Shown here piece by piece: positions 19,971 to 28,614 of a DNA stretch of 64,000 bases. Each line of letters opens with the position of its first letter. Position 1 is the first letter of the stretch. Origin of the DNA: Treponema primitia ZAS-1. GTDB taxonomy: Bacteria; Spirochaetota; Spirochaetia; Treponematales; Breznakiellaceae. The stretch lies in assembly GCF_000297095.1 (NCBI RefSeq), contig NZ_AEEA01000058.1, positions 84,792 through 148,791 on the forward strand. The letters run 5' to 3'. The notes under the pieces are model-generated. The model did no database searches. It was given only the letters and a program-made list of their open reading frames with translations, and had not been told where the DNA came from. Made by a program: the position numbers and the translations under genes.

Positions 19971-20436
19971 ACTGTTTATCGCCAAAATTATACTTGCCCT
20001 TGGAATTCCGGTGTTTCCCCTGGGCGCCCTATTTTATGCTTCCCAAAACAGGCCGCCCATCCCACGGGAAGAATTAGCGGAGAATGTAATTATTCCTGTT
20101 ACCCTGCCGGATATACCGGAAAAGAAGCAGCCACAAACCGGAGCGGACCAGCTTGCCCTTATTTTTCGTCCACCAATCAATAAACCGGCATCGAAGACTC
20201 CTGTGCCGGAGAATCCGGTTCCTGGGGATGGAAACACCGATCCTATACCAATCCCGGGAGAAGAAAAATTCAGCTACCTTGGCTTAATACGTGAAACCGA
20301 TAACCAGGAGTGGTTATACCTAAAAGACAGGGAATCCGGTAGGATCATTTCAATAAACGCAGGTCTGGTATCGGCAGACGCAGAATATTCTGTGATTAAT
20401 ATTGACGGTACACAATATTTTATAAGGAGAAATTAG
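19960..20436 (+). CDS. GspC/PilP-like protein
   Basis: A 158-residue protein with an N-terminal membrane helix (AKIILALGIPVFPLGALFYA), a proline-rich periplasmic linker and a compact C-terminal beta domain (FSYLGLIRETDNQEWLYLKDRE..., then INAGLVSADAEYSVINI). That domain resembles the homology region of GspC and PilP, which contacts the secretin N0 domain and bridges the two membranes. It lacks a PDZ domain. It overlaps the GspM-like gene by 11 bp and is followed one base later by a lipoprotein gene. Confidence 0.7.
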   Translation: MYRKLFIAKIILALGIPVFPLGALFYASQNRPPIPREELAENVIIPVTLPDIPEKKQPQTGADQLALIFRPPINKPASKTPVPENPVPGDGNTDPIPIPGEEKFSYLGLIRETDNQEWLYLKDRESGRIISINAGLVSADAEYSVINIDGTQYFIRRN

Positions 20437-20437
20437 C

Positions 20438-21106
20438 ATGAAAAATTATTTAATCTGTTTAAGCATCATTATGGCAGTTTTCTTTTCCTGTGCAACAAGT
20501 CCCATTCAGAAAAGAACAGCGGCCGGTCTGTACGGCATGATCTACGATGGAGATAACAAGCCGGTCAAGGAAGTTAAAATATATGCGGGAGATAAATTCA
20601 GCGCCATCAGCGATATTAACGGCCATTTTTCCCTGCCCGGTTTGAAGCCCGGTAAAGAGTACCGCATCAAGGCCTGTAAAGAGAATTATGAAGCGGTAGA
20701 ATTGGAAATTGATTATCTGGATCCCCAAAATGTACTATACATCAACATATACCATGTGGATCAGCTTTTAAACCTGGCGGAACAGGCCCTGCGGGATAAG
20801 GACTGGTTACAGACCGAATCACTTTTGTCCAGAACCGAGTATGCCCACGGAGATTACCCGTCCATCCAATACCTCCGGGGTATCATGGCATTCCACAGGG
20901 GCGAATATGATAATGCGCTGGGTATTCTGATTAAGCTAACGGAACAGGAAAAGGCTCCATACCTGTATTTGTTTATTGCGGATCTGTATCAATACTACAC
21001 CGGAGATAAGGACCGTGCGGTACTCTTTCTGAACAAATTTCTGGAATTACGGTATGACACGGAGCTTGATAACCGGATCCGGGAACTAACCGGATCCGGC
21101 ACCTAG
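20438..21106 (+). CDS. TPR lipoprotein with carboxypeptidase-regulatory-like domain
   Basis: A 222-residue lipoprotein with signal peptide and lipobox VFFS-C (Cys18). Residues about 30-100 form a small beta-sandwich of the carboxypeptidase-regulatory-like type (LYGMIYDGDNKPVKEVKIYAG ... SDINGHFSLPGLKPGKEYRI). Residues about 108-218 are helical repeats of TPR type (AEQALRDKDWLQTESLLSR, YLRGIMAFHRGEYDNALGIL). It is the last gene of the secretion operon, one base after the GspC-like gene. A pilotin-like or outer-membrane assembly role for the secretin is possible; that is inferred only from position and lipidation. Confidence 0.75.
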   Translation: MKNYLICLSIIMAVFFSCATSPIQKRTAAGLYGMIYDGDNKPVKEVKIYAGDKFSAISDINGHFSLPGLKPGKEYRIKACKENYEAVELEIDYLDPQNVLYINIYHVDQLLNLAEQALRDKDWLQTESLLSRTEYAHGDYPSIQYLRGIMAFHRGEYDNALGILIKLTEQEKAPYLYLFIADLYQYYTGDKDRAVLFLNKFLELRYDTELDNRIRELTGSGT

Positions 21107-21115
21107 CATTTCTAT

Positions 21116-21496
21116 TTATTCCAACCCGGCCAAGCCCGCCAGCCCTTCGGCGCCCTCCGGTTCCGGGGGCGGGGCTTCTTCGGCCGGAGCCGGCAAAGCT
21201 TCCCGGGGCTGGGAGTCGGCGGAACGGAGGCCGAAGAGCTTTATTCCCTCGCCGGGAAAACGCTCCTTAACCTGGGCAACCGCCCGCTCTATGCCGCGGG
21301 CTTCATCTTCTTCGCACCATACCACCAGAACAAAATTTTCTTCCGGCCAAATGGCGTCCCCCATCTTGGGGCCGGATCTGCCGACCCCCATAACATTGGG
21401 ATATCTGGTGTAGTACTTACCTACATTCTCCAAAGCAAAAGCTTCCAGAATGTTCTCCTCAACAGAGTGGTTCGCTATTATCTCTATCCGGATCAT
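21116..21496 (-). CDS. PII-like transporter-associated protein (PG0541 family type)
   Basis: A 126-residue protein. The first 95 residues have the alternating strand-helix pattern of small PII/GlnB-like trimers (MIRIEIIANHSVEENILEAF, then RYPNVMGVGRSGPKMGDAIWPEENFVLVVWC). I recognise it as the small protein often encoded beside RND pumps and annotated as PG0541-family transporter-associated protein. The C-terminal 30 residues are a Pro/Glu/Ala/Gly-rich tail. Its start overlaps the RND pump stop by four bases (ATGA), so the two are translationally coupled and it probably modulates the pump. No nucleotide-binding motif is evident. Confidence 0.75.
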   Translation of the reverse strand: MIRIEIIANHSVEENILEAFALENVGKYYTRYPNVMGVGRSGPKMGDAIWPEENFVLVVWCEEDEARGIERAVAQVKERFPGEGIKLFGLRSADSQPREALPAPAEEAPPPEPEGAEGLAGLAGLE

Positions 21497-24400
21497 ACTC
21501 CGGCCTCCTGGGTCTGAATCTTGGAATCCGGCAGGATTTCCAGGGCGGTCCTTGCCGCGTTCTGGGCTTTAGCCTGTCTCCGGGTTAAACCCTGGGCAAT
21601 CCGGTTACGGCGCGCTTCCGCACGGGCTGCCTGTTCGTCCGAATGCCTATTCATGATGTAATACACCGTGGGCATGAGGAACAGGGTCATGAGAGTGCCG
21701 AAGGCAAGGCCCCCCAATACAGTTTTGCCAATAGGCGCAGTCATTACCGAACCTTCGCCGGGGACGAATGCCATGGGGGCCAGTCCCAGGATGGTGGTGA
21801 GGGTGGTCATCAGGATGGGCCTGAGCCGGTTCCCTGCGGCTTCCACACAGGCATCGTGCAAAGAGTACCCCCGCTTGCGCAGCAGGTTGGTGTAGTCCAC
21901 CAGGACGATACCGTTATTAACAATAACCCCTACCAGTACTAACAGTCCTACTGCGGTAAGGATGTTAAAGACATCGCCGGAGATGAAGTAAATTGCCACC
22001 ACACCGATGAGGGAAAGTGGAATAGTAAGAATAACAATGAAGGGATCCTTGAAGGATTCAAACAAACTTGCCATAACCCCGAAGACCAGGAAAATGGCCA
22101 CCGCGACGATCAGCAAGAAATTACCCATCATCTTCATCATCTCCGAGTTGCCCCCGCCGTATTCAATGACCACATCCTCATCGGCGGGTATTGACGACTG
22201 AACCAAGTTGCGGACCTTCTCATCCAGGGTATTAAGCTTAGCCCCAGGAGCGCCGCTGGCAGTAATATGGATGACCCGGCTCTGGTTTTCACGGTTGATT
22301 GACATAGGGCCGGTGCCTTCCTTATAGGTGGCAAAGTTGGAAAGGGGCACCCGCCCGCCGCTCATCTGGCTGTTCACAAAAATATGATCCAGTGCAGGCC
22401 GGGTACTCCGGTCCGCTTCCGCCAGAACCAGCACCACATCGTAATTGATGCCATTGTCTTTGTACCGGGTGGCGGTGATGCCGTCCACTGCGGCTTTTAT
22501 CTCATTACCAATGGTGTACGCATTAAGACCCATGGAGTATATCCGGTCCCGGTCAAGTTCAATCTCGATCTGGGGCAGTCCGTCTTTCAGGCTTACCTGG
22601 GGTTCTTTTACCTCGGGAACGTTATCCCGAAGAAGTTGTGCAATTTGTTCAGCCAAGACCTTGCCCTTCACGAGGTCATCTGTGCGGAGGATGATGTCAA
22701 CTGCGGGACTACTGCCGCCCATACCGCCGCCGCCGCCAAATCCGCCGCCGGAGAAACTAAAGGAAACCCCGGGAAATTCGTTAAAGTGGGCGCGCATCTT
22801 GGTTTTAATATTCTCGGCGCTGTCGATCCGCTGCTCAAAATCCGGAAGGTTGATACGCAGGGAACCCGAGTTGGTCGAGGAACCGCCGAACATATTGCCG
22901 CCTCCGGCGTTCAGAACGATCCGGTCATAGCCCTGTACTTCCCGCTGCACAATGAGCTGCATTTTCTGCAGGGTTGCCTCGGTTTCCACCAGGGGGGTTC
23001 CCATGGGAAGGGTGGCAGTAATACTTACCGAATCAGCGTCCTGTTCGGGCATAAAAACCCAGCCTATTTTGGGGATAAGCATGATGCTTCCGGCAAAAAG
23101 CAGGACCAGGAACCCTATCACAATGGCCTTGTGCCGCAGCACCCGATCTACCGCCTTACGGTATGCATTGTCAAGGCCGGTGAAGAAATTCTCGAAGGCC
23201 TTGTCAATGGAAGCGAGGAAACGATTACTCAGGGGTTTCTGCTTCCGGGTTACCAGGGGGAAGTAATGGCTGCCCAACACGGGCACCAGGAAGATTGCCA
23301 CCAGCAGGGAGATGGTCAGGGATATTACCACCGTAAAGGCCAAGCCCGCAAACATTTCGCCGGCCATTTCCAGCAGGCCCTGGAACATGACCAGGGGGGC
23401 AAATACGCAGATGGTGGTCAGGGTGGAAGCGGCAATGGCAACGATCATTTCCGATGTGCCCAAAATAGCCGCAGGCTGAAGTTTTGCTCCCTTTTCCCGG
23501 TAATGGTAGATATTCTCCAGGATAACAACGGAGTTATCCACCAGCATACCTATACCCAGGACCAGCCCCGCCATGGTCATTAAATTCAGGGTAAGGCCTA
23601 AGAAGTACATCAACATGATAGTAACAACAATGGAAACAGGAATACTGATGCCGATGATCAGGGTCGGTTTTATGGACCGGAGGAATATAAAGAGCACAAT
23701 AATTGCCAGGGCCGCCCCGGATAGGGCGCTGCTTGTTACTTCATTAAGGGAATTTTCTATCTGATCCGTGGTGTTAAAGTTCTCTGTTATCTTGATATCC
23801 TGGGGAAGCTCACCGGCGATCTTGACCAGCCGGGCCCGCAGTTCCTTGGCGGTCTGCACCGAATTCTTTCCGCTCTGTTTCTGGACCATGAGCATCACCG
23901 AAGGCTGGCCGTTCACCAATACTACCGATTCCTGGCTCTTGTAACCCTCGAAGACATCGGCAATATCCCTAAGATAAATTGTGCGGGGCATCTCCACCTG
24001 GCCGTTTACCACGCCCCCGCCCTTGTAGGAGATGACCGTATTACGAATCTGTTCCAGGGAGGTGTATTCACCCATGGTGGTGAGGATATAGTTCATCCCC
24101 CCTTCGGTGATGGACCCTGCGGATACCTGGGCATTGTTCCCCGCCAGCATCTGTTGGATCTGGGTTACCGTAAGGCCGTAGGCTTCAAGCCTGTTTTGGG
24201 ACACCTCCACCCGGATGATCTTTTCCCGCCCGCCGTTTATCGACGCGGTGGCCACACCGGGAGTCTGCTCTATCCGGGGAATGATGGTGTCCTCGGAAAT
24301 CTCCCGCAGTTCCTCCGGGGAACGGTTCCCCGTAACCTGGAGCCCCATGATGGGCAGCATGGAAGGATCCATTTTAAACATCATGGGAGTATCCGCCCCG

Positions 24401-24762
24401 GTGGGCATATAGTTTCTGATCCGTTCCAGGGCGTCCCGGACGGAGTTGGCCGCATCCGCCAAATCGGTGCCGTAGGTAAACTCCATGATCACCATACTGG
24501 TACCTTTGGATGAAGTGGATGTCAGCTCTTCAAGGGCGGACACACTGGATAGCGCCGCCTCCAGGGTCCGGGTTACGCTGCGTTCAACCTCTTCGGGGCC
24601 AGCCCCGGGATAGGATGTGTATACTATCAGATAGGGGGGGTTTATTTCAGGAAGCAGGTCGATAGGCATATTTACCATGGCAAAGACACCCAGCCCAATG
24701 AGAAGCGCAAAAATAATAAATATTGTCGTCGGCCTTCCGACCGCCATTTTAGCCATACTCAT
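21493..24762 (-). CDS. RND-family efflux pump, AcrB/HAE1-like
   Basis: A 1,089-residue inner-membrane pump. It shows the RND layout of two repeats, each with one membrane helix, a large periplasmic loop and a block of further helices (ALSGAALAIIVLFIFLRS ... and FLLIVAVAIFLVFGVMASLFESF ...). Family motifs include MPIDLLPEINPPYLIV near the start, GAGPEEVERSVTRTLE, and the TM4 region GMLVDNSVVILENI with the Asp needed for proton coupling. Its C-terminal counterpart, VGVIVNNGIVLVDY, is also present. An unusual Gly-rich stretch (SGGGFGGGGGMGGSS) lies in the second periplasmic loop near residue 670. It follows the membrane-fusion gene by 11 bp. Substrates cannot be read from sequence; drugs, bile-like or plant-derived compounds are possible. 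Confidence 0.93.
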   Translation of the reverse strand: MSMAKMAVGRPTTIFIIFALLIGLGVFAMVNMPIDLLPEINPPYLIVYTSYPGAGPEEVERSVTRTLEAALSSVSALEELTSTSSKGTSMVIMEFTYGTDLADAANSVRDALERIRNYMPTGADTPMMFKMDPSMLPIMGLQVTGNRSPEELREISEDTIIPRIEQTPGVATASINGGREKIIRVEVSQNRLEAYGLTVTQIQQMLAGNNAQVSAGSITEGGMNYILTTMGEYTSLEQIRNTVISYKGGGVVNGQVEMPRTIYLRDIADVFEGYKSQESVVLVNGQPSVMLMVQKQSGKNSVQTAKELRARLVKIAGELPQDIKITENFNTTDQIENSLNEVTSSALSGAALAIIVLFIFLRSIKPTLIIGISIPVSIVVTIMLMYFLGLTLNLMTMAGLVLGIGMLVDNSVVILENIYHYREKGAKLQPAAILGTSEMIVAIAASTLTTICVFAPLVMFQGLLEMAGEMFAGLAFTVVISLTISLLVAIFLVPVLGSHYFPLVTRKQKPLSNRFLASIDKAFENFFTGLDNAYRKAVDRVLRHKAIVIGFLVLLFAGSIMLIPKIGWVFMPEQDADSVSITATLPMGTPLVETEATLQKMQLIVQREVQGYDRIVLNAGGGNMFGGSSTNSGSLRINLPDFEQRIDSAENIKTKMRAHFNEFPGVSFSFSGGGFGGGGGMGGSSPAVDIILRTDDLVKGKVLAEQIAQLLRDNVPEVKEPQVSLKDGLPQIEIELDRDRIYSMGLNAYTIGNEIKAAVDGITATRYKDNGINYDVVLVLAEADRSTRPALDHIFVNSQMSGGRVPLSNFATYKEGTGPMSINRENQSRVIHITASGAPGAKLNTLDEKVRNLVQSSIPADEDVVIEYGGGNSEMMKMMGNFLLIVAVAIFLVFGVMASLFESFKDPFIVILTIPLSLIGVVAIYFISGDVFNILTAVGLLVLVGVIVNNGIVLVDYTNLLRKRGYSLHDACVEAAGNRLRPILMTTLTTILGLAPMAFVPGEGSVMTAPIGKTVLGGLAFGTLMTLFLMPTVYYIMNRHSDEQAARAEARRNRIAQGLTRRQAKAQNAARTALEILPDSKIQTQEAGV

Positions 24763-24773
24763 GAATGACCTCC

Positions 24774-25745
24774 TTAATTGGCGGCGCTTAAGGGCGCAAC
24801 CTGTTCAATCACGTTGATCCGTGAACCATCCTCCAGAAGGGTTTGGCCCCGGACGATAATTTCCTGATTAGGGGTAAGCCCCTGCTGCACTTCCAGAACG
24901 CTGTCCACCAGAATACCCGGGGTTATTACCTGACGCCGGGCAATGCGGAAAGCGGGGTCCGTAGGATCCGTGGCCACCGTAAACACATAGTTTTCGTCGG
25001 AACGCTGGAGCATGGCGCCGGCGGGGATCTTCACAATATTACTTTTTTCTTCGGTGATGACCCGTACCTTGGCGAACATCCCCGCTTTCAGTTTTGAACC
25101 GGGGTTCTCCACATTGATCCGCACCTCCATGGTTCGGGAAGCGGCATCTACCACCGGAGATATCTCAGTAACACTGCCCCGGAAAACTTCCCCGGGCCAG
25201 GCGTCCAGGGTAATCTGACAGGGCTGCCGCAGGGCTATCTTGGAAATAAACCGTTCCGCCACATAGAGCTTGATCTCCAGGGCATTCCCCCCGGCGATCC
25301 TTGCCAGGGGCACCGCCTGGCTTATGGTCATCCCCATTTGGGCGGGCAGGGATGTTACAATCCCCGCAATGGGCGCCCGGGCGATATTAGCCTGGTAGGT
25401 CATCCCCGGCTTGGAGGGGTCCACCGCCGCCACCGGATCGTTCCGGTTAACCCGGTCACCCACGGCAACGTAAACCCGGGTTATCTTCCCGGCGGCATCG
25501 GAATAGGTGTCCACCGACGTACCGGATACGATATCCCCGGATAAGGCGAGGTAATCCAGGATCTGCCCCTGAACCGCCAAGGTGGTATTCACCGCAAATA
25601 CCGGAACCGCCGGCGCCGCAGCTGCACCCCCGGGACCTGCCTTTTTCTTATCCTGAGAGGCCTTGATCTGGCTGCATCCCGAAAAAACCATGGCTATGAC
25701 AACAAGCGCCACAACGATGGCGCCCCTATACTGTATTCTTTTCAC
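24774..25745 (-). CDS. RND efflux membrane-fusion lipoprotein
   Basis: A 323-residue periplasmic adaptor of the HlyD/AcrA family. Signal peptide with lipobox VFSG-C (Cys24), then an Ala/Gly/Pro-rich linker. A lipoyl-like half motif (LSGDIVSGTSVDTYSDAAGKITRVYVAVGDRV) and its partner (ARAPIAGIVTSLPAQMGMTISQ) sit close together. The alpha-helical hairpin between them is almost absent, so this is a short-hairpin adaptor. The beta-barrel (CQITLDAWPGEVFRGSVTEISPVV) and membrane-proximal domains follow. Its start overlaps the TolC stop by four bases. Confidence 0.92.
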   Translation of the reverse strand: MKRIQYRGAIVVALVVIAMVFSGCSQIKASQDKKKAGPGGAAAAPAVPVFAVNTTLAVQGQILDYLALSGDIVSGTSVDTYSDAAGKITRVYVAVGDRVNRNDPVAAVDPSKPGMTYQANIARAPIAGIVTSLPAQMGMTISQAVPLARIAGGNALEIKLYVAERFISKIALRQPCQITLDAWPGEVFRGSVTEISPVVDAASRTMEVRINVENPGSKLKAGMFAKVRVITEEKSNIVKIPAGAMLQRSDENYVFTVATDPTDPAFRIARRQVITPGILVDSVLEVQQGLTPNQEIIVRGQTLLEDGSRINVIEQVAPLSAAN

Positions 25746-27151
25746 TTTGTGTTTCCCCCATTACTTAAGGTTCCGAATGGAACTCCTATGGAATATTCCA
25801 GGTCGATAAGACCGGTACGATAGTTAAACTGTTGTTCCAGCATCTGCACCCTGGCCTGACGCCGGGCCAGATCCGCATTCTGCACCTGAAGCAATTCCTG
25901 GAGCCCCGCCCGGTACGCTTCTTCGGTCAGCTGGTAGCTCCGTTCCGCCAAAGCTACGGTCTGGGCCTGGGTTTCTGCGGAGATCTGCGCCCGTTCCAGG
26001 GAGAAAACGGTATTGTAGATTTCAATCTCCGTCCCCCGTATGGCCTGGGCAAGCAAGATGTTCTGAGCGCGTAAATTATTGTCCGTATCCTTTAGCCCCT
26101 GCCCTTGTTTGGTAAAGGGAAAGAGGCTGTTCAGGCTCATACCCAGGGTGATAGAAAAGGCGCCCCGATCCATCCAGTTATCCCCGTCACCCCAGCTGTT
26201 GTCCCAAGGTCCAAGTAAGGTGGGAGAATAATTCCAGGCAAAATTGATGTACGGTGTATAGAGCTGCAGCGCCTGAACTTTCCTTAAGCTCTGCATGGCA
26301 AGAACGGACTGCCGCAGTTCCAAAATATCCGGCTTCCCGTTGGCGGACTTGGTAATCAAATCCTTTACATCCAGGGAGATATAATTAAGGTCACCGGTCA
26401 CCGGTACAAGCTCAAACTGGGTATCGTAATCCAAGCCAAGGCTCATGGCGAAGTTGGCCATAGCAACCTTCAATCCATTTTCCATCTGGTCGATGGAGGG
26501 CTTCAAATTATCCCTGGATACCTGGGCCTGGAGCAACGTAAGCTGGGGAACGAGACCGTTCCGATAATTCGCCTGAGCCATAGTAACCTGACGCTCCGCA
26601 TTAGCAAAACTTCCCTGCAGCAGGGCGATATTCTCCTGGAGCAGGAGCATCTGGTAGTAGGACTTTCGTATATCCCGCTCCATCTGCGCCCGGGCCTTGG
26701 CAAAGCTTAATAGTCCACTTTGATAATTCACCTTAACGCTATTGATACCTTCGATCAGGGCAAAACTGAAGTTGAGGGATGCAGAAAGGTTCCCGTTGAA
26801 GCTCCACAGCTCCGGTTGAAGCGGAGAAGCCTCCTCGTTACTCCGGCTAAGGGTTCCCCGCACATCAAACTCCGGTAGGAACTGATTCCATACCAGACTG
26901 AATTGCCGCTTCTTGGTATCCAGGGCTACCCGGGAAGATTCCAAGCTAAGGTTGTTCTGTACAGCCAGCTCAACCGCCTCGTCCGGGGTGATACGCCGGA
27001 CCGTTTGGCCCGCTGCCGGGCTTTCAGCGGAATTTCCGGCTTGACCAAAGGCCGCTGCGGCACAGAGGAAAAAGGCTAGAACCAAGCCGGGGGAATGCGG
27101 CAGCCGCAAAAGGCGGCGGACGCAGGGACCGGCACGACAGGGGTGTTTCAT
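25742..27151 (-). CDS. TolC-family outer-membrane efflux protein
   Basis: A 469-residue outer-membrane factor. After a signal peptide (LVLAFFLCAAAAFGQA) come the two long helical-hairpin repeats of the TolC family. Signature stretches are TPDEAVELAVQNNLSLE at the mature N-terminus and RSYQLTEEAYRAGLQELLQVQNADLARRQARVQMLEQQFNYR near the C-terminus. It would form the exit duct for the pump encoded downstream. Its ATG overlaps the stop of a previously unlisted 50-codon ORF by four bases (ATGA), and that ORF lies directly behind tetR. Confidence 0.92.
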   Translation of the reverse strand: MKHPCRAGPCVRRLLRLPHSPGLVLAFFLCAAAAFGQAGNSAESPAAGQTVRRITPDEAVELAVQNNLSLESSRVALDTKKRQFSLVWNQFLPEFDVRGTLSRSNEEASPLQPELWSFNGNLSASLNFSFALIEGINSVKVNYQSGLLSFAKARAQMERDIRKSYYQMLLLQENIALLQGSFANAERQVTMAQANYRNGLVPQLTLLQAQVSRDNLKPSIDQMENGLKVAMANFAMSLGLDYDTQFELVPVTGDLNYISLDVKDLITKSANGKPDILELRQSVLAMQSLRKVQALQLYTPYINFAWNYSPTLLGPWDNSWGDGDNWMDRGAFSITLGMSLNSLFPFTKQGQGLKDTDNNLRAQNILLAQAIRGTEIEIYNTVFSLERAQISAETQAQTVALAERSYQLTEEAYRAGLQELLQVQNADLARRQARVQMLEQQFNYRTGLIDLEYSIGVPFGTLSNGGNTK

Positions 27152-27300
27152 ATTAGGACTCCTTCTCTATTAACCTGGGGAACGTGCTTAAACACCGAAT
27201 CCGCAAGGCTAACCTGTATTTCAAGCCCGCTATCCGCGCGGCTTCCTACGGCTTCTTGCCGTTTCTTACCATACATTAGAATATACTGCTTTTGGTTCAT
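27148..27300 (-). CDS. Small ORF (50 aa) between tetR and tolC
   Basis: A frame of 50 codons plus stop that fills the tetR-tolC gap. The ATG at 27300 is three bases after the tetR TAA and in the same frame; AAGGATGG, inside the last tetR codons, could serve as ribosome-binding site. The TGA overlaps the tolC ATG as ATGA. The product begins MNQKQYILMYGKKRQEAVG and is basic at the start, with no membrane segment or family motif that I recognise. Coupling at both ends argues for a real translated ORF, as a small protein or as a leader coupling tolC to tetR. Chance cannot be excluded at this length. Confidence 0.5.
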   Translation of the reverse strand: MNQKQYILMYGKKRQEAVGSRADSGLEIQVSLADSVFKHVPQVNREGVLI

Positions 27301-27303
27301 TTT

Positions 27304-28509
27304 TTACCATCCTTCTATTCCTAAAACAATAAATTTATATAGAATTTGAAAACTTGTATTAGACACATCCGAAAAAGAGAACCTCTCGGGCCTCCTCATA
27401 AGGGTGTTAACGACGAGAAAGAGTATCCATTGGGACAGGGTTTCCCCTGAAAGTGCCAATCCGCCCGGGTTCTCCCCGGCGCCTTCCAATTTGATATCCG
27501 CAAAGATCCGATAAATCCGCGGCGGCACCGTAACCCCCAGGTCCAGCCGCCGGGTCCTGATCCAATCCAGGGTGATAAGGATCTCCGGCCGGGACCGGAG
27601 ATAATTGGCTATGGCCGCTATGGCCAGGTAAAACTGCTCCTCCGGCAGCTCGGATCGGCTTTGCTCCAACTCAGCGTAATCCACTATCCTATCGAATTCG
27701 GCGATAAACATTTGGCCCAGCATATCCGCCTTGCTTTTGAAGTGGGCATAGAGGCCGCTTTTGGAGAGCCCCGAACGCTGGGCAACCATATCCATGGAAG
27801 CGTTCCAGGGTCCCGCCTCGGCAACCGCCCCGGCAACCGCCTTGAGCAGCCCTTCGTTCTCCCCCTCCGGGGGAATCTGATGGCCGCCGGACTTCTCCAA
27901 TTTTTCAAAATCCAGGGCATTCACCAGGTTTTTATCAAAACCAAGCCCATGGGAAATAACCCCCTCGGCAAAGGAAATAAACTGCTGGATTTCTTCATTT
28001 GTAGGTTCCCCGGTTTTTCCGTGCCTGCTTTTATGAAAAAGGGTAACCAAAAAGAAAATGGCAGTAACAATCAACTGGGCTTTGCTGGGATGATCATCCC
28101 CTGCCTCAAGGAAAAACCAGTGTTTCTTTACATCCATTCCGCGGATCGCGAATTGCCGCAAAATATCCTTATCCCGGTTTTTATCGCCGTAGACCTCGAT
28201 TAAAGAAAAAATGAAAATATACTTATGCCGAGCGTAATATTCGGCGAAATTCCGGGCCATGAGGAGTATCCCCTGGTTAATATCCCGGCTTTCCACCGCC
28301 TTCTCGTAGGACGCCTTCATAAAGCCCACATAGTGATCGCAGTAATACCCGTACATACCATCCAGAAGGGCGCCCCTGCTCTCAAAATGACGATACAAAG
28401 CCGGCTTAGTAACCCCAAGGGCTTGCGCAATTTGAGAAAGACTGGTAGTTTTAAACAGTTCCCGGCCCCATACCTGGAACGCTGTTTCTATTATATCTGT
28501 TTTATTCAT
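27304..28509 (-). CDS. TetR/AcrR-type regulator with two TetR DNA-binding domains
   Basis: A 401-residue protein about twice the usual TetR length. The first N-terminal domain is at residues 1-60 (TTSLSQIAQALGVTKPALYRHFESRGALL, a typical TetR helix-turn-helix), followed by a ligand-domain-like helical region to about 195. A second TetR helix-turn-helix is at about residues 222-270 (ASMDMVAQRSGLSKSGLYAHFKSKADMLGQMF), followed by another helical domain. It heads the efflux operon and probably represses it. A palindromic candidate operator overlaps its promoter at 28520-28549. Confidence 0.88.
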   Translation of the reverse strand: MNKTDIIETAFQVWGRELFKTTSLSQIAQALGVTKPALYRHFESRGALLDGMYGYYCDHYVGFMKASYEKAVESRDINQGILLMARNFAEYYARHKYIFIFSLIEVYGDKNRDKDILRQFAIRGMDVKKHWFFLEAGDDHPSKAQLIVTAIFFLVTLFHKSRHGKTGEPTNEEIQQFISFAEGVISHGLGFDKNLVNALDFEKLEKSGGHQIPPEGENEGLLKAVAGAVAEAGPWNASMDMVAQRSGLSKSGLYAHFKSKADMLGQMFIAEFDRIVDYAELEQSRSELPEEQFYLAIAAIANYLRSRPEILITLDWIRTRRLDLGVTVPPRIYRIFADIKLEGAGENPGGLALSGETLSQWILFLVVNTLMRRPERFSFSDVSNTSFQILYKFIVLGIEGW

Positions 28510-28519
28510 TGGTATTACC

Positions 28520-28549
28520 GTATGTTACCGAACGGTCGTTAACATATAC
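28520..28549. promoter_or_regulatory. Candidate TetR operator upstream of the efflux operon
   Basis: Imperfect 30-bp inverted repeat with half-sites GTATGTTACCG and GTATATGTTAACG (reverse strand) around a core ACCGAACGGT, itself a dyad. It lies between the promoter and the start codon of the tandem TetR gene. This is the arrangement expected for autorepression. Operators of this GC-core type are common for TetR/AcrR regulators; binding is inferred. Confidence 0.6.
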
Positions 28550-28576
28550 AATAACGAATCTCAAAATAAAAAGCAA
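28548..28576 (-). promoter_or_regulatory. Sigma-70-type promoter for tetR/efflux operon
   Basis: On the minus strand TTGCTT (28571-28576) and TATTGT (28548-28553) are separated by exactly 17 bases. They sit about 40 bases upstream of the tetR ATG at 28509. The candidate operator begins at the -10 element, so repressor binding would block polymerase. Confidence 0.55.
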
Positions 28577-28614
28577 CAGGGTTTTCGTAAATAATTTCAC
28601 AAAATATGCAAATC

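Noticed and set aside
22384..23583. 399-codon plus-strand frame opposite the RND pump gene
   Set aside because: Antisense shadow of a well-recognised pump; composition (His/Gly/Gln-rich) is typical of reversed GC-rich coding DNA.
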